From: G963665495 sp963677785
GTDB lineage: Bacteria > Desulfobacterota > Desulfovibrionia > Desulfovibrionales > Desulfovibrionaceae
NCBI GenBank assembly: GCA_963677785.2
Contig: CAXXDH010000003.1
Location: forward strand, 186,001-250,000
Direction: 5' to 3'
Length of the DNA: 64,000 nt
The notes under the pieces: model-generated
What the model saw: the letters and a program-made list of their open reading frames with translations, nothing else
What the model was told of the DNA's origin: nothing
Databases searched by the model: none
Part shown: piece by piece, positions 1 through 8,022 of the stretch
Layout of the letters: each line of letters starts with the position of its first letter
How positions within the stretch are numbered: the stretch's first letter is position 1
Translations under genes and position numbers: made by a program

Positions 1-247
1 ACTGTTTCCAAAAGTCAAATCCAACCTGGTGGAGGTCAACGCGCGCGAAGGCAAAATCATCGCCCTGACCCATGCCAGCACGGATCTTGAAGCCGACACC
101 ACCTGGCAGATCCCCGCTGTCTGGGGCCCCTTGAACAGTTTGCTCGCCCTGCCGGTCCTGCAGCTGTTCGCTTACGAAATGGCCGATTACCTCGGCAAGG
201 ACGTGGACCAGCCGCGCAACCTGGCCAAAAGCGTTACCGTGGAATAA
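1..247 (+). CDS. glmS: Glutamine-fructose-6-phosphate aminotransferase, C-terminal end (partial)
   Basis: The reading frame is open from base 2 to the TAA at 245-247, so the gene enters from outside the window. Only about 81 C-terminal residues are visible. They match the last part of the second SIS (isomerase) domain of GlmS: a PVLQLFAYEMA-like helix and the family's near-invariant end PRNLAKSVTVE. GlmS makes glucosamine-6-phosphate from fructose-6-phosphate and glutamine, the first step towards UDP-GlcNAc for peptidoglycan and LPS, in the cytoplasm. The next gene starts 2 bases after the stop, so both are probably co-transcribed, which makes sense for two cell-wall genes. The signature end makes the call secure although the catalytic domains are not in view. 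Confidence 0.9.
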   Translation, partial: LFPKVKSNLVEVNAREGKIIALTHASTDLEADTTWQIPAVWGPLNSLLALPVLQLFAYEMADYLGKDVDQPRNLAKSVTVE

Positions 248-248
248 T

Positions 249-2441
249 ATGATGCGACACCCGGCCCGTATTGTTGCCCTGCTCGGGCTTTTCTGCCTGC
301 TGCTTGTGCCGGTTCAAGGCACCGCGGGCACTGCTGCCGCTTTCAAAAGCGCCTGGCACGGATTTTATTCCCTGACCAAGGACGCCAAGCGGTCCAAATA
401 CCGGGCCTACTGGCAGGAACTCGAACGCGAGTTTCTCTCCATCTACAAAGAAAACCCCGACGGTCCCTTCGCTCCCAAGGCCCTGTATTACGCGGGTCGA
501 GTCTGCGATGAACTGGGACACCGCTCCTATCTCAAGACGGATTTCATCCGCGCCGTGGACTATTACAACCGGGTTCTCACCCGTTTTCCCAAACACTCCT
601 GGTCGGATGACTGCCTCTACCGCATCGCTGTTATCCGCTTCAACAAACTCAACGATCCCGAACAGGCTAAACGTGATTGCCAAAGGCTGCTGAAAAAATA
701 CCCCAAAGGCGACATGTGGCCCAAAGCTCAGGAGCTCCTGCGTGAAATAGACGACTCGGATGCATCGGGAGCGCCAGTCGTTGCCGCCAAGCCGCATCCT
801 CAACCAGCCGGATCAAAACAAGTCGTTCAGGATGCCCTGGCTGCCCAGATCAAGGAACTCGAAAACCGCAAGGCCGCCGCCCAGAAGCAGGCGGCTCAAA
901 AGGCCGTGGAACAGGCGGTTGCCCAGGAAAAGGAACAGGGCGTCCCCATGCATGCGGCAGTGGAAACGCCGCCCCAGCGCCCGGACGGAAAGCGGGTCCT
1001 GAACAGCGTCCGCTATCAAAGCAGCGACGTATATACGCGCGTGGTCATTAACCTGGATTATGAAACTCCCTTCCGCTACCAGCTTCTGGGGCCCAACGAC
1101 GCCTATAACCGCCCGCACCGGCTGTACATCGACCTGGACAACACCATTCTCGCTCACAAAATCGACCGCAATATGGACATCGCGGACGGCATTCTGCGGC
1201 GCGTACGTATCGCGCAGAACAAACCCACGGTCAGTCGCGTAGTGCTGGATTTCCAGGACCTGCAGAATTACCAGATTTTCGCTCTGCACAACCCCTACCG
1301 CTTGATTGTCGACGTCTCCGCGCCTTCCAAAAAAATTCCTCCCCAGATTGCGGCCGCAGCAGCGCAGGAGCAGGAGGTGCTGAAAATTACCCGGCCGTCG
1401 AAAAAGACGCCTGCAGAATCCGCCGAGCCCAAAAAACAGCAATTACCCATACTCGTGCCCGCCTCTCCGGAAAACACCAGGCATCCCGTCTCCAAGCCCA
1501 AAAAACGCCTCGGGCAACGCCCCCTGGATACCGACGGAAAGCAAAACAACGGCACCACTTCGCAAGCCGCAGCATCCGCGGAAAAATCTCCCTGGAAAAA
1601 CGCCTGGAAAGACGAAACCGCGGCAAAACAACCAGCCGCGCAGCAGGCTAAAAAGGAAAAACCGGCTGATGCCAGGCCAGTAAACAAAAACTACAAGCTG
1701 CCGCCCGGCAGCAAAAAACAGATGGGCAGCCTGGTCGAACAGCTCGGCTTGACCATCAATACCATCATGATCGACGCCGGGCATGGCGGAAAAGATCCCG
1801 GGGCCTCCGGTGCCAGAGGCATCAAGGAGAAAGACATCAACCTCCGCTTTGCCAAGATTCTTGGAAAAAAACTGGAGCAAAAAGGATTTAAAGTACGCTA
1901 TACGCGCACCTCGGATACCTTTATCGCTCTGGAGGACCGTACGGCCATGGCCAATCTGGCCAAAGTGGATCTTTTCATTTCCATCCACTGCAACGCCTTT
2001 ATGTCATCAAAGATGACCGGATTGGAGACCTACTACCTGGACCTGGCAACGTCCAAGGATGCCGTACGGGTCGCAGCACGGGAAAACGCGGGTTCCGCCA
2101 AAAGCGTGAGCGACCTCCAGGTGATCCTCACGGATCTGATGCTCCACTCCAAAATCGACGAATCCAAGGATCTGGCCGTCAACGTGCAAAAGCGTATTGT
2201 CCGCAACGTCAAGAAAAAATACAAGATACGTGACCATGGCGTACGCTCTGCACCGTTCTACGTCCTGGTAGGCGCCACAATGCCTGCCATTCTGGTGGAG
2301 ATGGGCTATATCACCAATCCGGCGGAAGCCAAAAGGCTGACACAAAAAAGATATCTGGAACGCCTCGCGGACGGGCTTGTGGACGGGATCAGCGCGTACA
2401 AACGCCAGATTGAACGGTTTGCCAGCGCCTCCGCCAACTAG
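249..2441 (+). CDS. N-acetylmuramoyl-L-alanine amidase (TPR-AMIN-Amidase_3), exported
   Basis: Zinc amidase that cleaves the bond between MurNAc and the stem peptide during cell separation or wall turnover, in the periplasm. Layout over 730 residues: signal peptide (1-30), TPR-like helices (about 50-170), a basic Ala/Gln-rich coil (190-235), an AMIN domain (about 250-360) that normally targets septal peptidoglycan, a low-complexity Lys/Pro/Ala linker (360-495), and Amidase_3 (about 505-725). Zinc and catalytic residues are visible in DAGHGGKD (near 508), SIHCNA (near 577) and the Glu of LVEMGY (near 682). It is much longer than E. coli AmiC (about 417) because of the TPR part and linker. Two in-frame ATGs (249, 252) are possible starts; a weak GGA lies just upstream. 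It follows glmS by 2 bp. Confidence 0.9.
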   Translation: MMRHPARIVALLGLFCLLLVPVQGTAGTAAAFKSAWHGFYSLTKDAKRSKYRAYWQELEREFLSIYKENPDGPFAPKALYYAGRVCDELGHRSYLKTDFIRAVDYYNRVLTRFPKHSWSDDCLYRIAVIRFNKLNDPEQAKRDCQRLLKKYPKGDMWPKAQELLREIDDSDASGAPVVAAKPHPQPAGSKQVVQDALAAQIKELENRKAAAQKQAAQKAVEQAVAQEKEQGVPMHAAVETPPQRPDGKRVLNSVRYQSSDVYTRVVINLDYETPFRYQLLGPNDAYNRPHRLYIDLDNTILAHKIDRNMDIADGILRRVRIAQNKPTVSRVVLDFQDLQNYQIFALHNPYRLIVDVSAPSKKIPPQIAAAAAQEQEVLKITRPSKKTPAESAEPKKQQLPILVPASPENTRHPVSKPKKRLGQRPLDTDGKQNNGTTSQAAASAEKSPWKNAWKDETAAKQPAAQQAKKEKPADARPVNKNYKLPPGSKKQMGSLVEQLGLTINTIMIDAGHGGKDPGASGARGIKEKDINLRFAKILGKKLEQKGFKVRYTRTSDTFIALEDRTAMANLAKVDLFISIHCNAFMSSKMTGLETYYLDLATSKDAVRVAARENAGSAKSVSDLQVILTDLMLHSKIDESKDLAVNVQKRIVRNVKKKYKIRDHGVRSAPFYVLVGATMPAILVEMGYITNPAEAKRLTQKRYLERLADGLVDGISAYKRQIERFASASAN

Positions 2442-2508
2442 GGGGGCCTCCAATCTTTATTGTTTCAAATTACAAATTTGTTGTTTTCCTTGGTTTTTTC
2501 TCCTTTTC

Positions 2509-2541
2509 TTGACACTTCCCCTTGCAGGTGGCAAATATTTG
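2509..2541 (+). promoter_or_regulatory. Candidate promoter of the amino acid ABC transporter operon
   Basis: A perfect TTGACA lies at 2509-2514, followed 17-18 bases later by a CAAATATTTG palindrome (2532-2541) that could hold a weak -10. It is about 90 bases upstream of the ATP-binding protein gene, in the only sizeable gap before the transporter genes. The -10 match is poor, so the site may need an activator. Confidence 0.35.
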
Positions 2542-2631
2542 TAAAAGCAAATCAGGGCGAAAAGCTGCTCTTCTGCGGCTTTCCAATGTGTTTTTTCCGA
2601 TACGTTATCTTTCAGGGACGGGTGCTGCCAC

Positions 2632-3360
2632 ATGGCAATGATTGAGTTCACAGACGTACACAAGTGGTATGACGAATTTCACGTCCTCAAAGGTATCAAT
2701 CTACAAATAGAGAAAGGCGAAGTACTCGTCATTTGCGGCCCTTCCGGATCCGGCAAAAGCACCCTGATCCGCTGCCTGAACCGGCTGGAGGAATACCAGC
2801 AGGGCACCATCACCATGGAAGGCCGCGACATTCATGACAAGACTCTCAATGTCAATGCCTTGCGGACGGAAATAGGCATTGTTTTCCAGCAGTTCAACCT
2901 TTATCCGCATCTCACGGTCCTCAAAAACGTCACCCTGGCTCCGTTGAAAGTCAGAAAGCAGAAAAAAGAGGCGGCAAATGCCAAAGCCCTGGAACTGCTC
3001 GAACGTGTCGGCATTCACGACCAGGCCAACAAATACCCCGTAGAGCTTTCCGGCGGCCAGCAACAGCGCGTGGCCATAGCCCGCGCCCTGGCCATGGAAC
3101 CCAAGGTCATGCTTTTCGACGAGCCCACTTCCGCCCTGGACCCGGAAATGATCAACGAGGTGCTCAACGTCATGAAGGACCTGGCCAGGTCCGGAATAAC
3201 CATGCTCTGCGTGACCCACGAGATGGGCTTTGCCCGGGAAGTGGCGGACCGTATTGTTTTCATGGATTACGGTGAACTGATCGACGAGGCCCCGCCTCTC
3301 GAATTCTTCAGCAATCCCAAGCATGAACGGACCAAGCTCTTTCTCAAGGAAATCCTCTGA
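2632..3360 (+). CDS. Polar amino acid ABC transporter, ATP-binding protein (GlnQ type)
   Basis: Cytoplasmic ATPase subunit of a polar amino acid importer. The 242 residues contain every ABC motif in the expected order: Walker A GPSGSGKS (about 36-43), Q-loop in FQQFNLYPH, signature LSGGQQQR, Walker B VMLFDEPTSALDP and the switch His in VTHEMGFA. Length and the FNLYPHLTVLKN and MGFAREVADR stretches are typical of the GlnQ/HisP/ArtP group. Two ATGs are possible (2632 and 2638), neither with a strong Shine-Dalgarno. It is the first of four genes (ATPase, binding protein, two permeases) in one direction. The exact amino acid transported cannot be read from this subunit. Confidence 0.93.
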   Translation: MAMIEFTDVHKWYDEFHVLKGINLQIEKGEVLVICGPSGSGKSTLIRCLNRLEEYQQGTITMEGRDIHDKTLNVNALRTEIGIVFQQFNLYPHLTVLKNVTLAPLKVRKQKKEAANAKALELLERVGIHDQANKYPVELSGGQQQRVAIARALAMEPKVMLFDEPTSALDPEMINEVLNVMKDLARSGITMLCVTHEMGFAREVADRIVFMDYGELIDEAPPLEFFSNPKHERTKLFLKEIL

Positions 3361-3390
3361 GAAACGGGAAAGAGTCGTTGTAATCTTGGA

Positions 3391-3406
3391 CGGGGGCCAT
3401 CCCCCG
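3391..3406 (+). other. Small GC hairpin between ATPase and binding-protein genes
   Basis: CGGGGG and CCCCCG (6-bp arms, loop CCAT) lie in the 78-base gap between the ATPase and binding-protein genes. There is no T-run, so it is more likely an mRNA processing or stability element than a full terminator. Confidence 0.35.
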
Positions 3407-3438
3407 AGACGCTTCAAACAATCATTGGAGGGAAACGT

Positions 3439-4254
3439 ATGCTGAAACGCTTGATTATTCTGGTTCTGGCTCTGAGTTTTGTTCTGGGTTCCGGCCTCGC
3501 ATGGGCCGGCAAAATCGACGATATTAAAGCCAGGGGGAAATTGATCTGCGGCGTCAAGGACGCGGTTGTCCCCTTCGGCTTTGTCGATGAAAAGACCAAT
3601 CAGCTGGTCGGTTTTGACGTGGATTTGTGCAAATATATCGCGGACAAGCTGGGTGTCGGTCTCGAGCTCAAGCCCGTGACGTCCTCCACCCGCATCCCCA
3701 TGGTTGCCCAGGGCTCCATCGACATCGCGGCCGCCACCATGACCCACAAAAAGGAACGAGACGAACAGATCGACTTTTCCATCACCTATTTCATGGACGG
3801 CCAGAAACTGCTGGTCAAAAAAGGCTCGGGAATCAAATCCGCGGCCGATCTGGACGGCAAGAAAGTCGGTTCCGCCCAGGGCTCCACGTCGGAAAAGAAC
3901 ATCGTAAAAGCCAATCCCAAAGTGGTCGTAAAGTCCTATGACGGCTACCCGCAGGCTTTTCTGGCCATGAAACAGGGCAAAGTGGACGCCGTGACTACCG
4001 ACTCCGTGATCCTGCTCGGCCTCAAGGCCAGCGATGAGAATCCTGACGACTGGGAAATCGTCGGCGATTTCATCGCTCAGGAACCTTACGGGCTCGGCCT
4101 GCCTGAAAACGATTCCGATTTCCGCGATTTCGTCAACTTCACTTTGATGGATATGAAGAACAGCGGCGATTACCAGAAAATCTTCAACAAATGGCTCGGA
4201 CCTGATACCAAGTACGCCTACCCTACTACCTGGGAACTCGAAGTCTGGCCATAG
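3439..4254 (+). CDS. Amino acid ABC transporter, periplasmic substrate-binding protein
   Basis: Type-2 periplasmic binding protein of the SBP_bac_3 family. The 271 residues start with a clear signal peptide (Lys/Arg, then a hydrophobic stretch ending near ALASGLAWA), followed by the family opening 'IKARGKLICGVKDAVVPFGF', VGFDVDLCKYIA, and the two-lobe signatures AATMTHKKERDEQIDFS and VGSAQGSTSEKN. GGAGGG sits six bases before the ATG. It delivers polar amino acids (a glutamate/aspartate or glutamine-like ligand is plausible but not proven) to the two permeases encoded next. A strong hairpin right after the stop suggests the binding protein is made in excess of the membrane subunits. Confidence 0.92.
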   Translation: MLKRLIILVLALSFVLGSGLAWAGKIDDIKARGKLICGVKDAVVPFGFVDEKTNQLVGFDVDLCKYIADKLGVGLELKPVTSSTRIPMVAQGSIDIAAATMTHKKERDEQIDFSITYFMDGQKLLVKKGSGIKSAADLDGKKVGSAQGSTSEKNIVKANPKVVVKSYDGYPQAFLAMKQGKVDAVTTDSVILLGLKASDENPDDWEIVGDFIAQEPYGLGLPENDSDFRDFVNFTLMDMKNSGDYQKIFNKWLGPDTKYAYPTTWELEVWP

Positions 4255-4270
4255 ACCAACCAACTGTATC

Positions 4271-4300
4271 GGGCCGGACTGCAACAGTCCGGCCCTTCTT
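4271..4300 (+). terminator. Hairpin with T-rich tail after the binding-protein gene (partial terminator)
   Basis: GGGCCGGACTG and CAGTCCGGCCC form a perfect 11-bp stem with a three-base loop, followed by TTCTTT. It lies inside the transporter operon between the binding-protein and first permease genes, so it probably lets only part of the transcripts continue. Confidence 0.7.
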
Positions 4301-4318
4301 TAACAACCGGATCTGATC

Positions 4319-5023
4319 GTGCAGTATTCTTTTGATTGGGGACTAGTCGTATCCGGCGAATACGGCCACATGCTTTGGGAGGGGTTCCTCCTGACGCTGC
4401 AGATTTCTTTTATCTCCATATTTTTCGCCATGCTGCTGGGCACCATCATTGCCGTGATGCGTCTGACGCGCGTCAAAATGATGATCTGGATCAGCGTGGC
4501 CTACACCGAATTTTTTCGAAACACCCCTTTGCTGGTGCAACTTTTCTTCTGGCATTTCGGTTCGTATTATTTTCTGCCGGAGGTCATCAATACCTGGAAA
4601 AACCATTTGGACAGTCCGGAGTTCATTGACGGAGTCATTGCCCTTTCGGTGTACACCTCCGCTTTTATCGCCGAAGAAATCCGTTCCGGCATTTATTCCA
4701 TCCCCAAGAACCAGCTGGAAGCCTCACGGGCCGGAGGCCTGAGTTTTCTCCAATCCATGCAGTACGTGATTCTGCCCCAGGCTTTCCGGATCATTGTGCC
4801 GCCGCTGATTTCCCAATGCCTGAACCTGATCAAGAACTCCTCTCTGTGCCTGGTCATCTCCGTCACGGAGTTGACCTATATGGCCAAGCAGATTCAGATC
4901 CGATCTGCCCACGGATTCGAAGTTTTTACTGTCAGCACGTTGATTTATCTCGGTATTTCGCTTGTGGTCTCGCTACTCATCAATCTCTACAACAAGCATT
5001 TTTTGCGGATCATCAAATACTGA
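4319..5023 (+). CDS. Amino acid ABC transporter permease, first subunit
   Basis: Inner-membrane permease of the HisM/GlnP type (234 residues). Hydrophobic helices are visible near 20-50 and 70-95, and at the C-terminus (about 200-225), with the EAA coupling loop around 'QLEASRAGGLSFLQSMQYVILPQAFR'-like sequence (quoted here only as its key parts EASRAGG and LPQAFR). YTEFFRNTPLLVQLFFWHF is the usual first-loop signature. The assigned start is GTG at 4319; Shine-Dalgarno support is weak, and an ATG further in (4370) would lose the N-terminal helix start. Pairs with the next gene to form a heterodimeric channel. Confidence 0.9.
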   Translation: MQYSFDWGLVVSGEYGHMLWEGFLLTLQISFISIFFAMLLGTIIAVMRLTRVKMMIWISVAYTEFFRNTPLLVQLFFWHFGSYYFLPEVINTWKNHLDSPEFIDGVIALSVYTSAFIAEEIRSGIYSIPKNQLEASRAGGLSFLQSMQYVILPQAFRIIVPPLISQCLNLIKNSSLCLVISVTELTYMAKQIQIRSAHGFEVFTVSTLIYLGISLVVSLLINLYNKHFLRIIKY

Positions 5024-5036
5024 GCCGGAGGATCGT

Positions 5037-5735
5037 GTGCACTGGAACGTTGTCTGGAACAATTTTGACTACTTCCTCATAGGGGCCTACCCGCAAGGAC
5101 CGCTGGGCGGCCTGGCCATGAGCATCATGCTGGCGGTCGGCGGCATTTTCGGCGCGTTCTGGATCGGCCTGGTCGTGGGGCTGATGCGTATTTCACGGCT
5201 CGCTATTCTCAAATATCCGGCACTGGTCTACATTGAAATCATCCGGGGCATTCCACTGCTGATGGTGATTTTCTGGTTTTATTTTCTCGGTCCGATCCTG
5301 CTGCAACAGGAACTGCCCGAGGCAACCAGCGCGCTGATCGCGCTGATTGTTTTTACCAGCGCCTATATCGCGGAAATCGTCCGCGCCGGCGTATCGGCTC
5401 TGCCCAAAGGACAGATGGAAGCCGCCAGAGGCACGGGCCTCAGCCGTGGGCAGGCCATGCGGTACGTGATTCTGCCCCAGGCGCTGCGCAACATGATTCC
5501 CTCCTTCGTCAACCAGTTCGTCAGCCTGACCAAGGACACCTCCCTGGCGTACATCATCGGCGTGAACGAACTGACCCGTACGGCCGGACAGGTCAACAAC
5601 CGGACCATGAACGCGCCCCTGGAGATTTTTTTCACCATCGCGGTCATCTATTTTATCGTCTGCTACTGCCTCACCGCCTTCAGCCGGCGGTTGGAAAGAC
5701 AAATGGCCCGCTATCAGGCCCGAGACCGCAGATAA
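5037..5735 (+). CDS. Amino acid ABC transporter permease, second subunit
   Basis: Second permease of the importer (232 residues), with several hydrophobic helices and the EAA loop MEAARGTGLSRGQAMRYVI followed by LPQALRNM. The frame is open further upstream, but the chosen start is GTG at 5037, because CCGGAGGA lies at 5025-5032 and the protein then begins like other GltJ/GltK-type subunits. The gene begins 13 bases after the stop of the first permease, which fits a translationally linked pair. YIEIIRGIPLLMVIFWFYF is the conserved region before the third helix. Together with the ATPase (2632) and binding protein (3439) it makes a complete importer. Confidence 0.9.
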   Translation: MHWNVVWNNFDYFLIGAYPQGPLGGLAMSIMLAVGGIFGAFWIGLVVGLMRISRLAILKYPALVYIEIIRGIPLLMVIFWFYFLGPILLQQELPEATSALIALIVFTSAYIAEIVRAGVSALPKGQMEAARGTGLSRGQAMRYVILPQALRNMIPSFVNQFVSLTKDTSLAYIIGVNELTRTAGQVNNRTMNAPLEIFFTIAVIYFIVCYCLTAFSRRLERQMARYQARDRR

Positions 5736-5811
5736 CGGTTCTTTTATCAGAAAAATACACGCTGCAAGACTCCGCGCCACAAACAACTGCCAGTTACGGT
5801 AGCCGGTTATT

Positions 5812-6792
5812 ATGAACAATTCTTTTTACTCGACCTTAAAGCGCCTGCCGCATCAAGCGCGTACCGTGACCATGGACGCCGCGAAAGTCAGCCTGACCCT
5901 GTTCAAGGTGATGATCCCGGTGATCATCGCCGTCAAAATTCTCAAAGAATTCGGATTGATCGAATATCTCGCCATCCCCTTCGCGCCCGTCATGGAGATC
6001 ATGGGATTGCCGGCCCAGACAGGGCTGATCTGGGTCACGGGCATGGCGGTGAACATCTACAGCGCGCTGATCGTCTGGATTTCGCTGGTCCCGGACATGG
6101 GCATGCTCAGCGTGGCCCAGGCCACGGTGCTGGGAACCATGATGCTGATCGCGCACAGCCTGCCTGTGGAGTTGAAAATCGCGCAGCAATGCGGCGTGGC
6201 GTTCTGGCCGCAATTTTTCCTACGGGTTCTGTCCGGACTGCTGGCGGGCTTTCTGCTGCACCTGATTTTCGCTTCAGGCAATTTTCTGCAGGAAACCAGC
6301 ACCATCATCATGGCGGCCAAGGCCGAACCAGTCGGGCTGTGGGCCTGGGCCTGGGGGGAACTGGCCAACCTCGTCTGGGTATTCTGCATCATCCTCGTAC
6401 TTATGGCCATGATGCGGGTTCTGGACTGGCTCGGCATTACGCGCTTCTGCATCCGCGTGCTTTCGCCTGTGCTGCGTCTCATCGGCATCGGCGAAAACGC
6501 CGGAAGTATCACCATTGTGGGATTGATCCTGGGCATTTCCTACGGCAGCGGTCTGATCCTGCACGAAATCCGCAAAGGCCATGTGGGGCAGAAGGATCTT
6601 TTTGCCTCGCTGTCGCTGATGGGCCTGGCCCACGCGCTGATCGAAGACACCCTTCTGCTGGCCGCCCTGGGCGCCAGCATGATCGGCACGTTCTGGTTCC
6701 GGCTGATTTTTTCGCTGCTGCTGACCTCTCTGCTGACGCGCTGGTACGTACGGTTCATGCGCGCCAAAACGGCGGATACCTCCGCCCCCTAA
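5812..6792 (+). CDS. Nucleoside recognition (Gate) domain membrane protein
   Basis: Polytopic inner-membrane protein of 326 residues with two Gate-type halves: about 25-160 (KVMIPVIIAVKILKEFGLI, then GLPAQTGLIW) and about 195-310 (GENAGSITIVGLILGISYGSG). Such 'nucleoside recognition' proteins resemble SpmA/SpmB and parts of FeoB and nucleoside transporters, but no substrate is established for the stand-alone form. The only residues that stand out are the conserved Gly-rich turns and a HALIEDTLL motif in a late helix. It stands alone between the amino acid transporter and a convergent exported-protein gene, whose end it overlaps by three bases. Transport or anchoring is inferred. Confidence 0.75.
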   Translation: MNNSFYSTLKRLPHQARTVTMDAAKVSLTLFKVMIPVIIAVKILKEFGLIEYLAIPFAPVMEIMGLPAQTGLIWVTGMAVNIYSALIVWISLVPDMGMLSVAQATVLGTMMLIAHSLPVELKIAQQCGVAFWPQFFLRVLSGLLAGFLLHLIFASGNFLQETSTIIMAAKAEPVGLWAWAWGELANLVWVFCIILVLMAMMRVLDWLGITRFCIRVLSPVLRLIGIGENAGSITIVGLILGISYGSGLILHEIRKGHVGQKDLFASLSLMGLAHALIEDTLLLAALGASMIGTFWFRLIFSLLLTSLLTRWYVRFMRAKTADTSAP

Positions 6793-7358
6793 GGCTGCGG
6801 ACCGGCCGGTTTTGCCTCCAGAGCGGCCTGGGCCTCTTTGCCGTACTTTTTGTAGGCCCCCAGGTCCATGAAATCCGCGTACAGTACGCAATGCTCGTCA
6901 AAGGTGGCGGAGCGCAGGTAAAACACGATCCGCAGCTTGCCGTTCTTGATTTCAAATCGTTCGCCGGTGCTTTGCTTTTTTTTGACCGCTTTGCCGTACG
7001 CGGCTTCGAGCCCGGCTTTGAGGGGCCAGAGGGCGTCCCGCCCCTTGGAGCAGGCATGAAAAATTCCTGCCGCGGAAACGTCTATGACGACCAGCGTACG
7101 CGGCGAAACACGCACTTTGATGCGTTGAAAAGGGGAATTCACATCAGGGCAATCGCTCTGATACTGCAGAAAACCGTCTTCGGCCGGCTGCAATTGTTCC
7201 TGAAACGCTTTTGGAAAAGGCTTGCCCAAAACAAAACCGAACACTTCCCTGCTGGTGCTTTTGGCCGCCTTCTTTGCGAAAGCGGGAATAACAGCAGCAG
7301 GCAAAACCGTACACAATGCAAAAATGATCAGCACCCGTGCCGCATATTTCATGCGCAT
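6789..7358 (-). CDS. Exported protein of unknown function
   Basis: About 189 residues, starting at the ATG at 7358 that is preceded by AGGGAGAAC. A signal peptide is clear (MRMKYAARV, hydrophobic core, AFA cleavage-like end near residue 32). The mature part has one obvious repeated type of sequence, charged beta-like stretches (VRVSPRTLVVIDVSAAG, KLRIVFYLRSATF), two cysteines near SDCPD and HACSKG, and a Lys/Ala-rich end. I do not recognise the family. The stop overlaps the stop of the Gate-domain gene tail to tail, and no other gene shares its direction, so it is monocistronic. A periplasmic role is all that can be said. Confidence 0.6.
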   Translation of the reverse strand: MRMKYAARVLIIFALCTVLPAAVIPAFAKKAAKSTSREVFGFVLGKPFPKAFQEQLQPAEDGFLQYQSDCPDVNSPFQRIKVRVSPRTLVVIDVSAAGIFHACSKGRDALWPLKAGLEAAYGKAVKKKQSTGERFEIKNGKLRIVFYLRSATFDEHCVLYADFMDLGAYKKYGKEAQAALEAKPAGPQP

Positions 7359-7501
7359 GTTCTCCCTGCGGAACCCGGCTGTCCGCAAGCAGTGCGGCCG
7401 CCGGATTGGTTATCTGGAACAGCTTGAGATTTCATGGCGAATGCGTATATCATAAAGTCCCAGCGACAGATACGCAATTCTTCGTATTTATGGAGCCGTT
7501 T

Positions 7502-7978
7502 ATGGGTGATTCACAATCCAAGAAATCCGGAAAAACACTTCCCTGGCCTCAAAAACCCCAGCTGGAAATCCTGGGCTTCGAACGCCGGACCGGGTTGGAA
7601 CTGCCTCTGTACCTGACCACGGTGGCGGCCGGATTTCCTTCTCCTGCCGATGATTACATCGACAAGACCCTGGATCTCAACGAACATCTCATCTCCCACC
7701 CGGAGGCCACTTTTTTTGTCCGGGTGTATGGTGATTCCATGCGCGACGCCGGGATTCATTCCGGCGACATCCTGATCGTGGACCGCGCGGTTGAACCCAA
7801 AAACGGCAGCGTTGTCATTGCCGCTCTCAACGGCGAGCTGACTGTCAAACGTCTGCAAAAAAAACAGGGTAAACTTTTCCTTATGCCGGAGCACCCTGAA
7901 TTTTCTCCCATTGAAGTCACGGAAGAAGCGAGCTTCGAAATCTGGGGGATTGTCTCCTACGTTATCCATAAAGTATGA
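7502..7978 (+). CDS. umuD: UmuD-like S24 autoprotease (translesion synthesis regulator)
   Basis: Peptidase S24 protein of 158 residues. The start at 7502 is set by GGAG at 7492-7495. The self-cleavage site is Ala43-Gly44 in VAAGFPSPADDY, the hallmark of UmuD proteins. The catalytic dyad is Ser79 (GDSM) and Lys116 (TVKRL), exactly 37 residues apart as in E. coli UmuD (60 and 97). There is no DNA-binding helix-turn-helix, which argues against LexA. In the known family RecA filaments trigger cleavage, and the product joins UmuC to form Pol V. No umuC lies nearby; the only Y-family polymerase in the window is dinB at 32714. The N-terminal arm (43 residues) is longer than the usual 24. The next gene starts 45 bases downstream. 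Confidence 0.88.
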   Translation: MGDSQSKKSGKTLPWPQKPQLEILGFERRTGLELPLYLTTVAAGFPSPADDYIDKTLDLNEHLISHPEATFFVRVYGDSMRDAGIHSGDILIVDRAVEPKNGSVVIAALNGELTVKRLQKKQGKLFLMPEHPEFSPIEVTEEASFEIWGIVSYVIHKV

Positions 7979-8022
7979 CGCGTCTTAAACCAGCCGGCCA
8001 GGCAACGGCTTTCGGAGTTATT

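Noticed and set aside
2701..4284. Long antisense open frame (527 codons) over the ATPase and binding-protein genes
   Set aside because: It lies opposite two clear ABC transporter genes, has no family motifs and no ribosome site; an effect of codon bias.
7389..7501. LexA box upstream of the UmuD-like gene
   Set aside because: No clear inverted repeat of a known LexA type can be read; SOS control is likely but not shown by a site.
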